DNA from: Ruminococcus sp.
GTDB taxonomy: Bacteria > Bacillota > Clostridia > Oscillospirales > Acutalibacteraceae
NCBI GenBank assembly: GCA_017404145.1
Contig: JAFRCW010000020.1
Coordinates: forward strand, 1-36,456
Length of the DNA: 36,456 bases
Direction of reading: 5' to 3'
Positions 23,223 to 32,097 of this stretch are shown in pieces. The position numbers were made by a program, and so were the translations under genes. The notes beneath the pieces are model-generated. The model was given only the letters and a program-made list of their open reading frames with translations, did no database searches and was not told the DNA's origin. The stretch's first letter is position 1; each line of letters begins with the position of its first letter.

Positions 23223-25208
23223 ATGAAAAAAACAAAACCTATTTTTATCAAGCTTCTGCTTATCATTCTGCCGCTGACGCTGGCTGCGGAAATCATCGCG
23301 CTGCTTGTCATATACGCGCTGACCTACGAATCTACCATTGACCAATACAAAAAAAAAGTCCAGCTGGTCTCCACGGAAATCGCATCGGTTTTTGAGGGCT
23401 GTGATCCTTCCAACCCGGAAGACTATTCATCCTTTAACTGGTATTTGAACTCCGTGTGCTCAATGACGGATATGGCATATATCTACTGCATTGTACCGAA
23501 CAAAGAGGATAACAGCATCAAATACATGAGTATCGGATTCGGAGAAGACGCGACCACAGAAGCGCGCGTCACCCACTACCCGGGCTTAGTCATCAAAAAC
23601 GCTGCGCATCCGGAGGAGTTTGACGCGATAAACGGTAAGTTGACCGACAATATCCGCGAAGAACACAACAAATACGGTGATACGCTGATCTCTTATTCAC
23701 CGGTCACACAACACTATGACGCCGCGACAGACAGCATTGTAAAAGGCGACATCACCATGGTGGTCGGCGCTGAGATGTCTATTACGGAAATCGTCCGGAC
23801 GTTTCGAAGAACGTTTATTATGATCATGGTATATCTGTCTCTGGTATCGACTCTCATCGTGTTGGGCATTCTTGCGGTCGTTTACAAAAAGGTCAGTCTG
23901 CCCGCGCGGGAAATCAGCCGGCGAATGAGCGGATATGTCACCAACCGTGAAACAGAAAAGCGTGAAGAAAAGCTGAGTGTCAAAGGCAACGATGAATTCG
24001 CGCTGATGGCGGTCTCCTTCAACACCATGACAGAAGAGATCGATCGGTATATCGATCATATCGACACGCTCACCCGTGACAAGCACACGCAGGAGGCGGA
24101 GCTGAATATCGCGCGCCGTATCCAGATGGGTCTGCTCCAGCCCGAACGCAAAAGCGATGCACGGCTTGATCTTCACGCGTATATCCTTCCCGCCAAAGAC
24201 GTCGGCGGCGATCTGTATGACTATCAGATTCTGGAAGACGGCAGAGTATTTCTCGCAATCGCCGATGTATCGGGCAAGGGGATCTCAGCGGCGCTGTTTA
24301 TGTCGCGCGCGGTCACGCTCCTGCACCAGTTTATGCTGACAGAAACTTCTCCGGCAAAGATCCTCGCGGAATATAACGATACGCTCGCTTCACAGAATCC
24401 CTCCGGCTTGTTCATCACCACCTTCCTCGCGGTATGGGATCCTGTGACAGAAAAACTGACCTACTCCAACGCCGGTCACAACTTCCCCTATATCCTCTCG
24501 GACTCACTGATCCGGCTTCAAGGCGCTCACGGCGTCGCGGCAGGGTTGTTTGAAGGTGAAGAATACGAGAACGAAACCGTTAGGCTCAAAGCCGGCGATA
24601 CGTTCTTCCTCTATACCGACGGCGTTAATGAAGCGAAGAATACCGAAGGAAAATTCTATTCGACCGAGCGTCTGGAAGAAAAGCTTGCCGCATGCTCAAA
24701 GAATGCTAAAGCAGACGCCCTGCAAATCATTCTGGATGATCTGAACAGCTTTACACAAGGCGCGGATCAGAACGACGATATCACGATGCTTTCTCTTAAT
24801 ATCCTGCCAAAAAGCGACAGAATCACCCTGAGTCTCAGATCCGAGCTCTCAGAGCTGACAAAGATCAAAGAGGCGATCCTCGGACTGGCTATCGGCGGCG
24901 ATATGAAGAAAACGCTGTATCTGGCAGCGGAAGAAATCTTCGTCAACATCTGCTCCTACGCATATGATACGCCCGACGAGGTCGAGGTAGGAATCGATCT
25001 GACAGATCGGGTCGAGCTTTGCTTTATCGACGGCGGAAAACCCTTTGACCCCACTGCCGACGTTCTCAATATCGATGAGTATGATCACGATCACCGTATC
25101 GGCGGTCTGGGAAGGTTCCTTGTTTTTTCGGTGGCGGACGAATACAGCTATGAGTACACAGATCACAAAAATATTTTGCGTCTGTATTTTCAACAAGAGG
25201 AAAACTGA
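23223..25208 (+). CDS. Sensor PP2C-type phosphatase (RsbU/SpoIIE) fused to an RsbW-like ATPase domain
   Basis: A 661-residue membrane protein counted from the ATG at 23223. TM1 is at about 8-32, an extracellular Cache-like sensor (about 33-190), TM2 about 197-220, then a HAMP-like segment and coiled coil. The PPM/SpoIIE phosphatase domain has the metal motifs DVGGDLYDY, IADVSGKGISAALFM, YSNAGHNFPY, YTDGVNEAKN and NDDITML. The C-terminal 120 residues are an RsbW/HATPase_c_2 domain with intact N box (AAEEIFVNICSYAY), G1 (IDGGKPFDP) and G2 (RIGGLGRFLV). One chain thus carries opposing phosphatase and kinase-like functions. The start is uncertain: an in-frame GTG lies at 23205, and neither has a good ribosome binding site. 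It is between two STAS genes. Confidence 0.92.
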   Translation: MKKTKPIFIKLLLIILPLTLAAEIIALLVIYALTYESTIDQYKKKVQLVSTEIASVFEGCDPSNPEDYSSFNWYLNSVCSMTDMAYIYCIVPNKEDNSIKYMSIGFGEDATTEARVTHYPGLVIKNAAHPEEFDAINGKLTDNIREEHNKYGDTLISYSPVTQHYDAATDSIVKGDITMVVGAEMSITEIVRTFRRTFIMIMVYLSLVSTLIVLGILAVVYKKVSLPAREISRRMSGYVTNRETEKREEKLSVKGNDEFALMAVSFNTMTEEIDRYIDHIDTLTRDKHTQEAELNIARRIQMGLLQPERKSDARLDLHAYILPAKDVGGDLYDYQILEDGRVFLAIADVSGKGISAALFMSRAVTLLHQFMLTETSPAKILAEYNDTLASQNPSGLFITTFLAVWDPVTEKLTYSNAGHNFPYILSDSLIRLQGAHGVAAGLFEGEEYENETVRLKAGDTFFLYTDGVNEAKNTEGKFYSTERLEEKLAACSKNAKADALQIILDDLNSFTQGADQNDDITMLSLNILPKSDRITLSLRSELSELTKIKEAILGLAIGGDMKKTLYLAAEEIFVNICSYAYDTPDEVEVGIDLTDRVELCFIDGGKPFDPTADVLNIDEYDHDHRIGGLGRFLVFSVADEYSYEYTDHKNILRLYFQQEEN

Positions 25209-25209
25209 A

Positions 25210-25512
25210 ATGACTGTTACCAAAACACTTAAAAACGATACCCTGACCGTTGCCGTAGAGGGCTGGATCGACACGCTGACCGCGCAGCAATATCATGAGG
25301 CGCTGCAGGATCTCGAAGGAGCGAAAAATGTTGTTCTCGACTTTAGCGGCGTAGAATATGTCTCTTCCGCAGGACTCAGGGAGACGGTCGCGCTCTATCG
25401 CGCGGTTTGCGCAAACGGAGGAACTCTCTCCATCCGAAGAGTCAATCCCGATGTGCTCAAAGTATTTCAGCTGACAGGGTTTGATAAGAAGTTTGATATC
25501 CTGTCCGACTGA
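25210..25512 (+). CDS. STAS-domain anti-sigma factor antagonist
   Basis: A 100-residue single STAS domain: LDFSGVEYVSSAGLRETVAL carries the expected phospho-Ser region, and the C terminus has FQLTGFDKKFDIL. The ATG follows the phosphatase stop by one base, with AGAGGA nine bases upstream, so the two are co-transcribed and probably translationally coupled. It is the natural substrate candidate for the phosphatase and the fused ATPase domain just upstream. It differs in sequence from the STAS protein at 22828, so the pair may bind different partners. Confidence 0.92.
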   Translation: MTVTKTLKNDTLTVAVEGWIDTLTAQQYHEALQDLEGAKNVVLDFSGVEYVSSAGLRETVALYRAVCANGGTLSIRRVNPDVLKVFQLTGFDKKFDILSD

Positions 25513-25534
25513 ATTGATTCTGAATATTTTCAAA

Positions 25535-25571
25535 AAAGGGAGCCCTTTGACCGGACGAGGGCTCCCTTTTA
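25535..25571. terminator. Bidirectional terminator between convergent operons
   Basis: AAGGGAGCCCT and AGGGCTCCCTT pair perfectly with an 11-base loop, with A run before and TTTT after. It lies after the STAS stop (25512, plus) and, 134 bases off, after the HD gene stop (25705, minus). I see no gene in 25572-25704. Confidence 0.85.
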
Positions 25572-25704
25572 TCACATATTTAAACAGCGGGGCGATCTGC
25601 GTCATCCCCGCTGCTGTGTATCTGCGTATTCTTTGATTGTCATCTTTACACTCTGAAATTTGATGATGCTGTTTTCTTCCGTACAGAATCGTCTGCGCAA
25701 CAGA

Positions 25705-26571
25705 TCATTCTTCGATCTCAATGATTTGGACGCTTTTTTGTGTAATGCAGAAATCCGATCTTGAAGAAGCCACCTCTCTGCAATAGTCAAGTGTCTCTTG
25801 GATTTTATCCGCCAGTTTCCGGATCAGCTCGCGGTATTGTGGGGCTATCGGCTTTGTGTACAGCACGAGAGCATCCGGTTGAACTTCTACCCGACGAATA
25901 GACTCGTGCGTTCCGAACGCTTCGGTGCCGCTTTGTCCGCGCGCCTTTGAAGAATCAAACAGCAGCTCGGAGTTTCTGTCCGCGCCCACATCGATCTCAT
26001 CCGCCAGACGGATGATCGCGGCAAGGAACGCGGTGCGGATAATGCCGTACGGCGTCATCACATCGTGATATTCCGATTCATCAAACAGATCGGTCTTTCT
26101 GTGTCCTCTGGATACCTGAACGATGGCGAACACCATCTCATCACAGGGAATGTCAAACAGCTCCGCGTATTTGCGGATGAACAAGCCGCTGTATTCATTA
26201 TGAAACTCGCGGATGATGGTTTCTGTGTCTTCTCGGCTGTGCGTCTCGAAATAATCCCCGAAATCGATCTTTTGGGATAATTCTTCGTAATTCTTCTGAT
26301 TGATGCCCATACCGATATCATGCAGATAGCATGACATAATCAGCACATAACACTCTGCCGCGCTGAGCCGCTTGATCTGTTTTTCTCCGAGCAGCATATT
26401 GCTGTATTCGAGAACATCCATACTGTGCAGAATGGTGTGATCCGTAAAATCGGGAAAGCGAGGCAGAAAGGACTCCAGCATTTTCTGCAGTACCACCGCG
26501 CTGTCTTTCGTTCTGCGATGGAGATCGCTGTTCTCCAATCTCAGCTTGTTTTCTAACAAATAATCACTCAT
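25705..26571 (-). CDS. HD-domain protein (HD-CE-like metal phosphohydrolase)
   Basis: A 288-residue cytosolic protein. Its HD metal-binding pattern is FTDHTILHSMDV (His45, His49), CYLHDIGMG (His84-Asp85), a later His in SRGHRKTD and Asp in IIRLADEIDVGADR. The FPDFTDHTILHS and YLHDIGM sequences resemble the HD-CE family, which is often linked to HSP90-like ATPases; the substrate of such proteins is not known to me. The ATG at 26571 follows the deoD stop by seven bases, so it is the last gene of the STAS-add-deoD-HD operon. A nucleotide-related activity would fit the neighbours; this is inference. Confidence 0.87.
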   Translation of the reverse strand: MSDYLLENKLRLENSDLHRRTKDSAVVLQKMLESFLPRFPDFTDHTILHSMDVLEYSNMLLGEKQIKRLSAAECYVLIMSCYLHDIGMGINQKNYEELSQKIDFGDYFETHSREDTETIIREFHNEYSGLFIRKYAELFDIPCDEMVFAIVQVSRGHRKTDLFDESEYHDVMTPYGIIRTAFLAAIIRLADEIDVGADRNSELLFDSSKARGQSGTEAFGTHESIRRVEVQPDALVLYTKPIAPQYRELIRKLADKIQETLDYCREVASSRSDFCITQKSVQIIEIEE

Positions 26572-26578
26572 ACCGCTA

Positions 26579-27301
26579 TTATCCCTCGTAACCCGCGGCT
26601 GCTTCCAAAGCGATGCGGATCATCTTGTGGAAAGAATTCTGACGGTCTGAAGCGCTCATTTTTTCCTCCGACACAAAAGAATCTGAAATCGTCAGCAGAC
26701 ATGCCGCTTCCTTTTTCATCGCGTCGGCGTTGTGGAACAAGCCAAAGCTCTCCATCTCTACGCAGGCGCAGCCGTGCTCCTCGTGTACCGCCTTAAAATA
26801 ATCCGAAGGTCCGTCCTGATAAAAGACATCGGTCGAATGTACCGGCGCCGTTTCAAGACTCTCGCCGAGCTTCTCTGCCGCCGCTTGGATCGCCGTGTTC
26901 AGACGGCTGCTCGGATATTTTATCTGCTCGCTACTGCCGTTCTGGACCTTTCCGAAGGTGGATTCGCTCCACGCGTATTCGGTCAGTACGACGTCTCCCA
27001 AAGCCAGCTCGGGAACGTATGAGCCCGCCGAACCGATACGGATGATCGCTTTGACATCATATACGGTGAACAGCTCGTAGGAATAGATACCGATCGACGG
27101 CATTCCCATTCCGCTTGCCATCACCGAGACGCGTTTTCCTTGATAGGTACCGGTATAACCGAGAATCCCTCTCACCTGATTTACAAGTTTCAGATCCTCT
27201 AAATACGTCTCGGCAATCAGCTTTGCCCTCATCGGGTCTCCGGGCATCAATACGACGTCGGCAAAATCTCCTTTGTTTGCTTCATTGTGCGGTGTAGCCA
27301 T
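26579..27301 (-). CDS. deoD: Purine nucleoside phosphorylase, DeoD type
   Basis: A 240-residue hexameric-type PNP, the usual family length, which splits purine nucleosides with phosphate to free base and ribose-1-phosphate. Family marks: MATPHNEANKGDFADVVLMP at the start, GDPMRAK (phosphate contact), QVRGILGYTGTYQGKRVSVM, RIGSAGSY, and ACVEMESFGLF (purine and ribose contacts). Asp in TISDSFV is the expected general acid. The gene lies 24 bases after the add stop, so adenosine deaminase would feed it inosine. Operon with a STAS gene at the front and an HD gene at the end. Confidence 0.96.
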   Translation of the reverse strand: MATPHNEANKGDFADVVLMPGDPMRAKLIAETYLEDLKLVNQVRGILGYTGTYQGKRVSVMASGMGMPSIGIYSYELFTVYDVKAIIRIGSAGSYVPELALGDVVLTEYAWSESTFGKVQNGSSEQIKYPSSRLNTAIQAAAEKLGESLETAPVHSTDVFYQDGPSDYFKAVHEEHGCACVEMESFGLFHNADAMKKEAACLLTISDSFVSEEKMSASDRQNSFHKMIRIALEAAAGYEG

Positions 27302-27325
27302 TATCCTTTTCTCCCTTTTCTGTTT

Positions 27326-28333
27326 TTATTGTGTCTCCATACTTTCACAAAGCAATCTTTTTCGTAATTCCGACTTGACAGATTCAGAGGTGAAAGCAGC
27401 TTCGACGGCGTTTTTCAGCAAAAGCTTTTTCTGTTCCCGTGTCAAGCCGAATGTCTCTTCCATATAGCGAAACTCTTCCGAAAGGGTAGTTCCCTCGATC
27501 GCAGGGTCGTCGGTGTTCAGCGTGACTTTGATCCCCTTTTCGAGATAATCTATCAGAGGATAATCATCCATATTTTCTACCGCATGGGTTTGGCGGTTGC
27601 TGGTCGGACACATTTCAAGCGGGACGCCCCTCTCTATCACCAGCTGCATCAGCGCGGCGTCCTCATAACTGCGCACCCCGTGACCGATTCTGCTCGCGCC
27701 GAACCCGAGCGCCGCGCGTATACTGTCGGCGCCGTCCGCTTCTCCCGCGTGAATCGTGAAAGGAACGCCGTATTCTCTTGCTCTTATAAACAAGTCCCTG
27801 TAATCCTTTGTCGGAAACAGCGCCTCGGCTCCGGCGAGATCGATCGCCACCACGCCGCCGTCCTCCACAAGATACTTCTTCGCAAGCTCCAGTGTTTCCA
27901 AGTTCGCGTCCATCGTATTCTCGCCGCGCATACAGCACAGGATCAGGTTGCCTTTCAATTTTGACTGTTTCAACCCGTCAAGCGCCGCCAAAACAGCTTG
28001 CTCCTGCGACATTCCCTTGTCTGTGTGCAGCTGCGGTGCAAAACGCACTTCAGCGTAGATAACCCCTTGAGATATAGCGTTATCCATCACAAGCCGCACC
28101 GCCTCACGCAGACCTTCTTCGGTCTGCATCAGCGAATCCGGAAGCGCAAAACAAGAGAGAAAATCGTTCAGACTGGTACAGTCCTTTGGAACAGACAGCA
28201 AAGTCTGAAGCTCATCATCATCCTCTGTAGGAAGTGTGATTTCTTGAAGTCGCGCCAATTCTTTTGCGATCTCCACGGTGATCGCGCCGTCCAGATGCAA
28301 GTGCAGGTCAATGTATTCCCTATTGTTGCTCAT
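27326..28333 (-). CDS. add: Adenosine deaminase
   Basis: A 335-residue metal-dependent amidohydrolase-fold enzyme converting (deoxy)adenosine to (deoxy)inosine. Zinc ligands appear in HLHLDG (His11, His13), HAGE (His with catalytic Glu), GHGVRS, and TLNTDDP (Asp pair near the C terminus); MCPTSN is also typical. The length matches bacterial Add. The ATG is 14 bases after the upstream STAS stop; its ribosome binding site is weak and overlaps the STAS end, suggesting coupled translation. Together with deoD it forms a purine nucleoside salvage pair. Confidence 0.95.
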   Translation of the reverse strand: MSNNREYIDLHLHLDGAITVEIAKELARLQEITLPTEDDDELQTLLSVPKDCTSLNDFLSCFALPDSLMQTEEGLREAVRLVMDNAISQGVIYAEVRFAPQLHTDKGMSQEQAVLAALDGLKQSKLKGNLILCCMRGENTMDANLETLELAKKYLVEDGGVVAIDLAGAEALFPTKDYRDLFIRAREYGVPFTIHAGEADGADSIRAALGFGASRIGHGVRSYEDAALMQLVIERGVPLEMCPTSNRQTHAVENMDDYPLIDYLEKGIKVTLNTDDPAIEGTTLSEEFRYMEETFGLTREQKKLLLKNAVEAAFTSESVKSELRKRLLCESMETQ

Positions 28334-28347
28334 CAGATCGATACCGC

Positions 28348-28644
28348 TTATTCGATGGTCAGGATATCCGAAAAACCGGTGACTTCAAAGATTTCCATGA
28401 TCGTATCGTTCGCATGGATCACCTTCATCTCACCTTGCTTCATCATCACCTTCTGCGCCGAAAGCAGTACCCTGAGACCGGCGGAAGAGATATAATCCAG
28501 CTTTTCAAAGTCAAAAATCAACTCCGTCACACCGTCCAAAGCGTCTTTCAGCTCCGCCTCCAGCTTCGGGGCGGTCGTGGTATCCAGACGTCCTTCTAAA
28601 GCGATGATCATCGTGGCTGCGTTCTGTGTTTTTTTGATATTCAT
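28348..28644 (-). CDS. STAS-domain anti-sigma factor antagonist heading the add-deoD-HD operon
   Basis: A 98-residue single STAS domain: ALEGRLDTTTAPKLEAEL near the N terminus, DFEKLDYISSAGLRVLLSA with the expected phospho-Ser region, and the FEVTGFSDILTIE ending. GGAG is nine bases before the ATG and a strong promoter is 36 bases upstream. It is the first gene of an operon with adenosine deaminase, purine nucleoside phosphorylase and an HD protein, an unusual place for this family. It most resembles the STAS protein at 32098-32451 (both have EGRLDT and SSAGLRVLL), so they may be paralogues. Confidence 0.92.
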   Translation of the reverse strand: MNIKKTQNAATMIIALEGRLDTTTAPKLEAELKDALDGVTELIFDFEKLDYISSAGLRVLLSAQKVMMKQGEMKVIHANDTIMEIFEVTGFSDILTIE

Positions 28645-28679
28645 TCTGACAACTCCATTTTATTATTTTGATTTTGAGT

Positions 28680-28709
28680 ATTATAGCATTCGTATGGATT
28701 CTGTGTCAA
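28680..28709 (-). promoter_or_regulatory. Strong promoter of the STAS-add-deoD-HD operon
   Basis: On the minus strand perfect TTGACA (28704-28709) and TATAAT (28680-28685) are 18 bases apart, 35 bases before the STAS ATG. Confidence 0.8.
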
Positions 28710-28813
28710 GCAATCAGTCAAAACTTCCCGACGATTCCCTGTCAGACAGATGATACGAAATTGATACCGGTATTAAAAATTTTATGATTAACAGGAAAAA
28801 CGTTATGATCAGG

Positions 28814-30406
28814 TTATGCTCTGAGCCGATCATGGTCCAGCTTGCCGAAGCTGTTGCCCAGCAGGACGATCTGGCTCTGGAGGCAGTAATTGTTGACGGC
28901 TACCGTAAGGAACTCAAAGATCGCGTTCACGGAAATGATCACGGCAAGCGCCTCCGCCTTGATGCCCAGCTGTGAAAACAGGATGGAAAAACAGACGGTC
29001 GTACCGCCGAGTACAGGCGGCGTCGCTACCGATAGGATGAATGACAGCAGAAAAGCCGCCAGCAGCCATGCCCAAGTCACCTCAACGCCGTACATATCCG
29101 CCGTAAACAGACTGCACGCCGTAAACACGATACAGTATCCGGGTCGAAACAGGATCGTGCCGAGGTTATATGACAGCGGCGCGAAGTCCGCGTCCACTCC
29201 GAGCGGACCGATCAGCGTGTCGATGGTGGTGACAAACGCCGCGCCGACATTGGCGCTGGACAGAGAGATCATAAACGGGGGCAGCAGCTTGTGCAGATAG
29301 GTACGCACGCTCACCTTCAGCCGGATACAGACAACCAGCGTATACACGATGAGGGTGAACAGTTCACCCGCCACGACGATCAAAAACAGCTTCCAGAAGC
29401 TCGCGATCACAGCTAACTGACCGGACATAATCAGTCCGCACACCATCAATCCGACATAGACGGATATAAAGTGATTGAGGGAAGAATTGGAAAGAATGGC
29501 AACGGTGTTGACCTCATCAAAGATCTCGGTCAGCGGATCCGCCTTCTTCCCCATTTTCAGCATCACAATACCGAACATCACACCGATGATAATGATATGT
29601 ACGGAATTGAATTCCAGAATCGGTGAGAGAATGTTGTTCGGCACAAAATCGATCAGAATATCAAAAAAGTCGTAGAAGTCTATCGATATCTGCGACGACA
29701 TACCGAAGGTCATACCCGGTACCATCCATGCCGTGTTGACTAAGGTGAGAATAAACGCCACCAGCAGGAAGCTGCGGATCATCCGTCTGCCGATATTGCT
29801 GAACGTGGAGATATCCCCGAGCCGCACGATACCGAGGACGATAGCGCCGAAGCACATGATCGTCGCCATCACACAGAGAAGTCCCGTAAAGGCGTTCGTG
29901 AGCGGTGTGATAATTCGCTCGGCGATCACGGGAGCCGTGTCGGGCAAAATCGCCGTGAGCAGTGTTCCGACAGCCGCGCCGATCACGATACCGAGGAGAA
30001 TGGTAACAAGCTGGCTGACACGACGTTTTCTTGCCACTGTGAAGGTGACGAGATTCGCGTCGCCGCGGTAACGCCAAGCCTGATTCAGCGACTCGGAATT
30101 TGCCAGCAGAGAACCCATAACGGACGTTTCGGAGGAGTTCTCCTCACTGAAAGGATCAAAGCTCTCTCCTTTCACCCGAAGTGATATACGGAAAGTGCCG
30201 AAAAAGCGGGAAAAGCGCAGTGATGCCACCGCCTTCTCCGAGAGGGCGTCACGGTATTTGAGGATCGTCTCTTCCAGAAGCAGACGCAGACGCAGCGCGT
30301 CCTTTGAATCGATCTTTTCTTTATCCAAAAGGTCGCCTGTCTGCTCAACGTAACAGTCGATCTTCTCTGCGGTCAGTTCAAACTTGTCTTGTATGGTCTT
30401 TTCCAT
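28814..30406 (-). CDS. Sodium:dicarboxylate symporter-family protein with an N-terminal degenerate RsbW-like domain
   Basis: A 530-residue protein. Residues about 1-125 align by eye with an RsbW/HATPase_c_2 domain: LRLLLEETILKYRDAL at the N box (the invariant Asn is Lys50), VKGESFDPF at G1 (the metal-binding Asp is Val78) and SETSVMGSLL at G2 (the GGLG glycines are lost). It ends WRYRGDANLVTFTV, like the intact domain at 23223-25208. Kinase activity is therefore unlikely. Residues about 131-525 are an SDF/DAACS transporter with some eight membrane segments; SSANVGAAFV, PLSYNLGTILFRPG, PPVLGGTTVCFSI and NAIFEFLTVAVNN match the serine-rich hairpin and TM7-8 region but miss several sodium and substrate residues. 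It is downstream of a PP2C phosphatase and STAS gene. The transporter may be gated or used as a sensor; inference. Confidence 0.85.
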   Translation of the reverse strand: MEKTIQDKFELTAEKIDCYVEQTGDLLDKEKIDSKDALRLRLLLEETILKYRDALSEKAVASLRFSRFFGTFRISLRVKGESFDPFSEENSSETSVMGSLLANSESLNQAWRYRGDANLVTFTVARKRRVSQLVTILLGIVIGAAVGTLLTAILPDTAPVIAERIITPLTNAFTGLLCVMATIMCFGAIVLGIVRLGDISTFSNIGRRMIRSFLLVAFILTLVNTAWMVPGMTFGMSSQISIDFYDFFDILIDFVPNNILSPILEFNSVHIIIIGVMFGIVMLKMGKKADPLTEIFDEVNTVAILSNSSLNHFISVYVGLMVCGLIMSGQLAVIASFWKLFLIVVAGELFTLIVYTLVVCIRLKVSVRTYLHKLLPPFMISLSSANVGAAFVTTIDTLIGPLGVDADFAPLSYNLGTILFRPGYCIVFTACSLFTADMYGVEVTWAWLLAAFLLSFILSVATPPVLGGTTVCFSILFSQLGIKAEALAVIISVNAIFEFLTVAVNNYCLQSQIVLLGNSFGKLDHDRLRA

Positions 30407-30481
30407 AATCAGAGGGTTCTTCCTTCCGTTTTTGATTCGCAGCGTGTTAAAGACCGTTTCATACGATCTCTTGTATGAGTT

Positions 30482-32011
30482 TTATTCCGTTTGTTCCTCT
30501 GTCTCGGTATTATCCTGAGGACCGTAGTATTTTAATCCGACCATCGTCAGATCGTCGAACTGCGGCGCCTCTTTGACAAAAGCGTCGACTGCGGCACGGA
30601 CGCCCGCCAGCACTTCCTTCTGGGAAGCGCCCTTAGGGACAGCGTTGAGGGCGTCTACGGTGCGTTCTGTACCGAAAAGCTCATTGTTCGCGTCTGTCGC
30701 TTCGGCGACGCCGTCGGTATAGACAAAGATGCTGTCGCCCTTCTTGAGCTGTATCTCGGTGTTCTTATACTTGGCGAATTCCATCGCGCCGATCGCCAGA
30801 CCGTGCTTGTCCTTCAGCATCTCATATTTACCGCTCGTGTTGATCATCGGATACTCATGACCGGCGCTCGCGGAGGTGAGCTTGCCGGTGCTGATCTCGA
30901 GGATACCCAGCCAAACCGTCACAAACATATGCGCCTTGTTGTTGGCGCAGACCAGCTTGTTGACTCTTGTGAGAATCTCCGCGGGAGAGCCGCCGATCGT
31001 AGCGTGGTCGTTGATATAGATTTTCGAGGACATCATAAACAGCGCCGCAGGAACGCCCTTGCCGGATACGTCCGCGATCACGATCGCAAGATGATCGTCG
31101 TCGATCGAAAAGAAATCATAAAAATCTCCGCCAACCTCCTTCGCCGGATCCATGGAAGCGTAGAGATCAAACTCCGGACGATCGGGAAAAACGGTGGGCA
31201 GGCTGCCGGTCTGGATCTCGGTAGCCATATTGAGCTCAGTCTCTGTTGCCGCTAACTTCCTGCTCTTGACATTGGATATCACACAGTACATAACGATCAG
31301 AGACATCAAAACGATACCGTACTGGCTGGCTTCTCCGAAGTTAGCGCCGAGCATAATATATTCGATGATCGGTAAGAAAATGAACATTAAAGCAGCCGCT
31401 TTCTGGTTGAAAGGGTTGTGAGACATAAATATCAATACGGTCGTCAGTACGGACGCTGCAACAAGGAAAACCTCCTCGATCAAGCTGATGGATGTATCAT
31501 AATACATACCCGCAGCGTCGATATAGAAGGTGACCGGCGTGATGATATTGCCGAGCATCACAAGCGTTTGCACGATCAAAAGAATAGGGATCAATATATC
31601 CGTGAATTTCGCGAGCTTTCCTTCAAAGCCGAGCGTTACTCTGACATATAAATAGAACAGCATAATCATCGCGAGGTCGATCAGCTTGCTCAACAAGCAA
31701 AAGACAAAACAGAGCGTGCGCAGCTCGGGCACGAGCACCGTATAGCAGATCATTTCGTTGACGACAAAGCAGGAGCATACCAGAACGGTCAGGATCCTTA
31801 AGGTCCTGATACCGTCGCCTTCCTGACGCATACATCCGTAAAACAGCGCCGCACAGATCAGCGCTCCCATCGAATTGATGCCGGCTCCCCACTGATACGG
31901 CATCAGCCTTTCTTCGCTGAAAAAGGCAGTGCTGAATCCTATAACAAAAATGGCTGACGCTATGGTGAAAATCAATCCGTAGATCCTGATATCTTTTAAT
32001 TTTTTTATCAT
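30482..32011 (-). CDS. Multi-TM sensor PP2C phosphatase (RsbU/SpoIIE type)
   Basis: A 509-residue protein. The N-terminal half (about 1-245) has roughly seven or eight membrane segments and little loop sequence, so it probably senses membrane or small-molecule signals. The C-terminal half is a PPM/SpoIIE phosphatase: TEIQTGSLPT linker, VGGDFYDFF, IADVSGKGVPAALFM, SASAGHEYPMI, VYTDGVAEATD and FDDLTMV carry the metal-binding Asp and Gly residues. GGAGAG lies five bases before the ATG. It is 86 bases downstream of a STAS gene, its likely substrate, and 75 bases upstream of the transporter fusion. It has no RsbW-like domain of its own, unlike the other phosphatase. Confidence 0.93.
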   Translation of the reverse strand: MIKKLKDIRIYGLIFTIASAIFVIGFSTAFFSEERLMPYQWGAGINSMGALICAALFYGCMRQEGDGIRTLRILTVLVCSCFVVNEMICYTVLVPELRTLCFVFCLLSKLIDLAMIMLFYLYVRVTLGFEGKLAKFTDILIPILLIVQTLVMLGNIITPVTFYIDAAGMYYDTSISLIEEVFLVAASVLTTVLIFMSHNPFNQKAAALMFIFLPIIEYIMLGANFGEASQYGIVLMSLIVMYCVISNVKSRKLAATETELNMATEIQTGSLPTVFPDRPEFDLYASMDPAKEVGGDFYDFFSIDDDHLAIVIADVSGKGVPAALFMMSSKIYINDHATIGGSPAEILTRVNKLVCANNKAHMFVTVWLGILEISTGKLTSASAGHEYPMINTSGKYEMLKDKHGLAIGAMEFAKYKNTEIQLKKGDSIFVYTDGVAEATDANNELFGTERTVDALNAVPKGASQKEVLAGVRAAVDAFVKEAPQFDDLTMVGLKYYGPQDNTETEEQTE

Positions 32012-32097
32012 AAGTTCTCTCCGTTATATCGATACCGCACCGTCATATCAGACAGGTATACGAACGCAGTGATCGGTTTTGTATTTCGTCTTTCTGC

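Noticed and set aside
25602..25790. A 62-codon minus-strand frame overlapping the end of the HD gene
   Set aside because: It overlaps the HD gene in another frame, has no ribosome binding site and no family resemblance.
28740..28813. A terminator after the transporter fusion
   Set aside because: The only palindrome (ATACCGGTAT) has no usable loop and a T run is not properly placed, so I did not list it.
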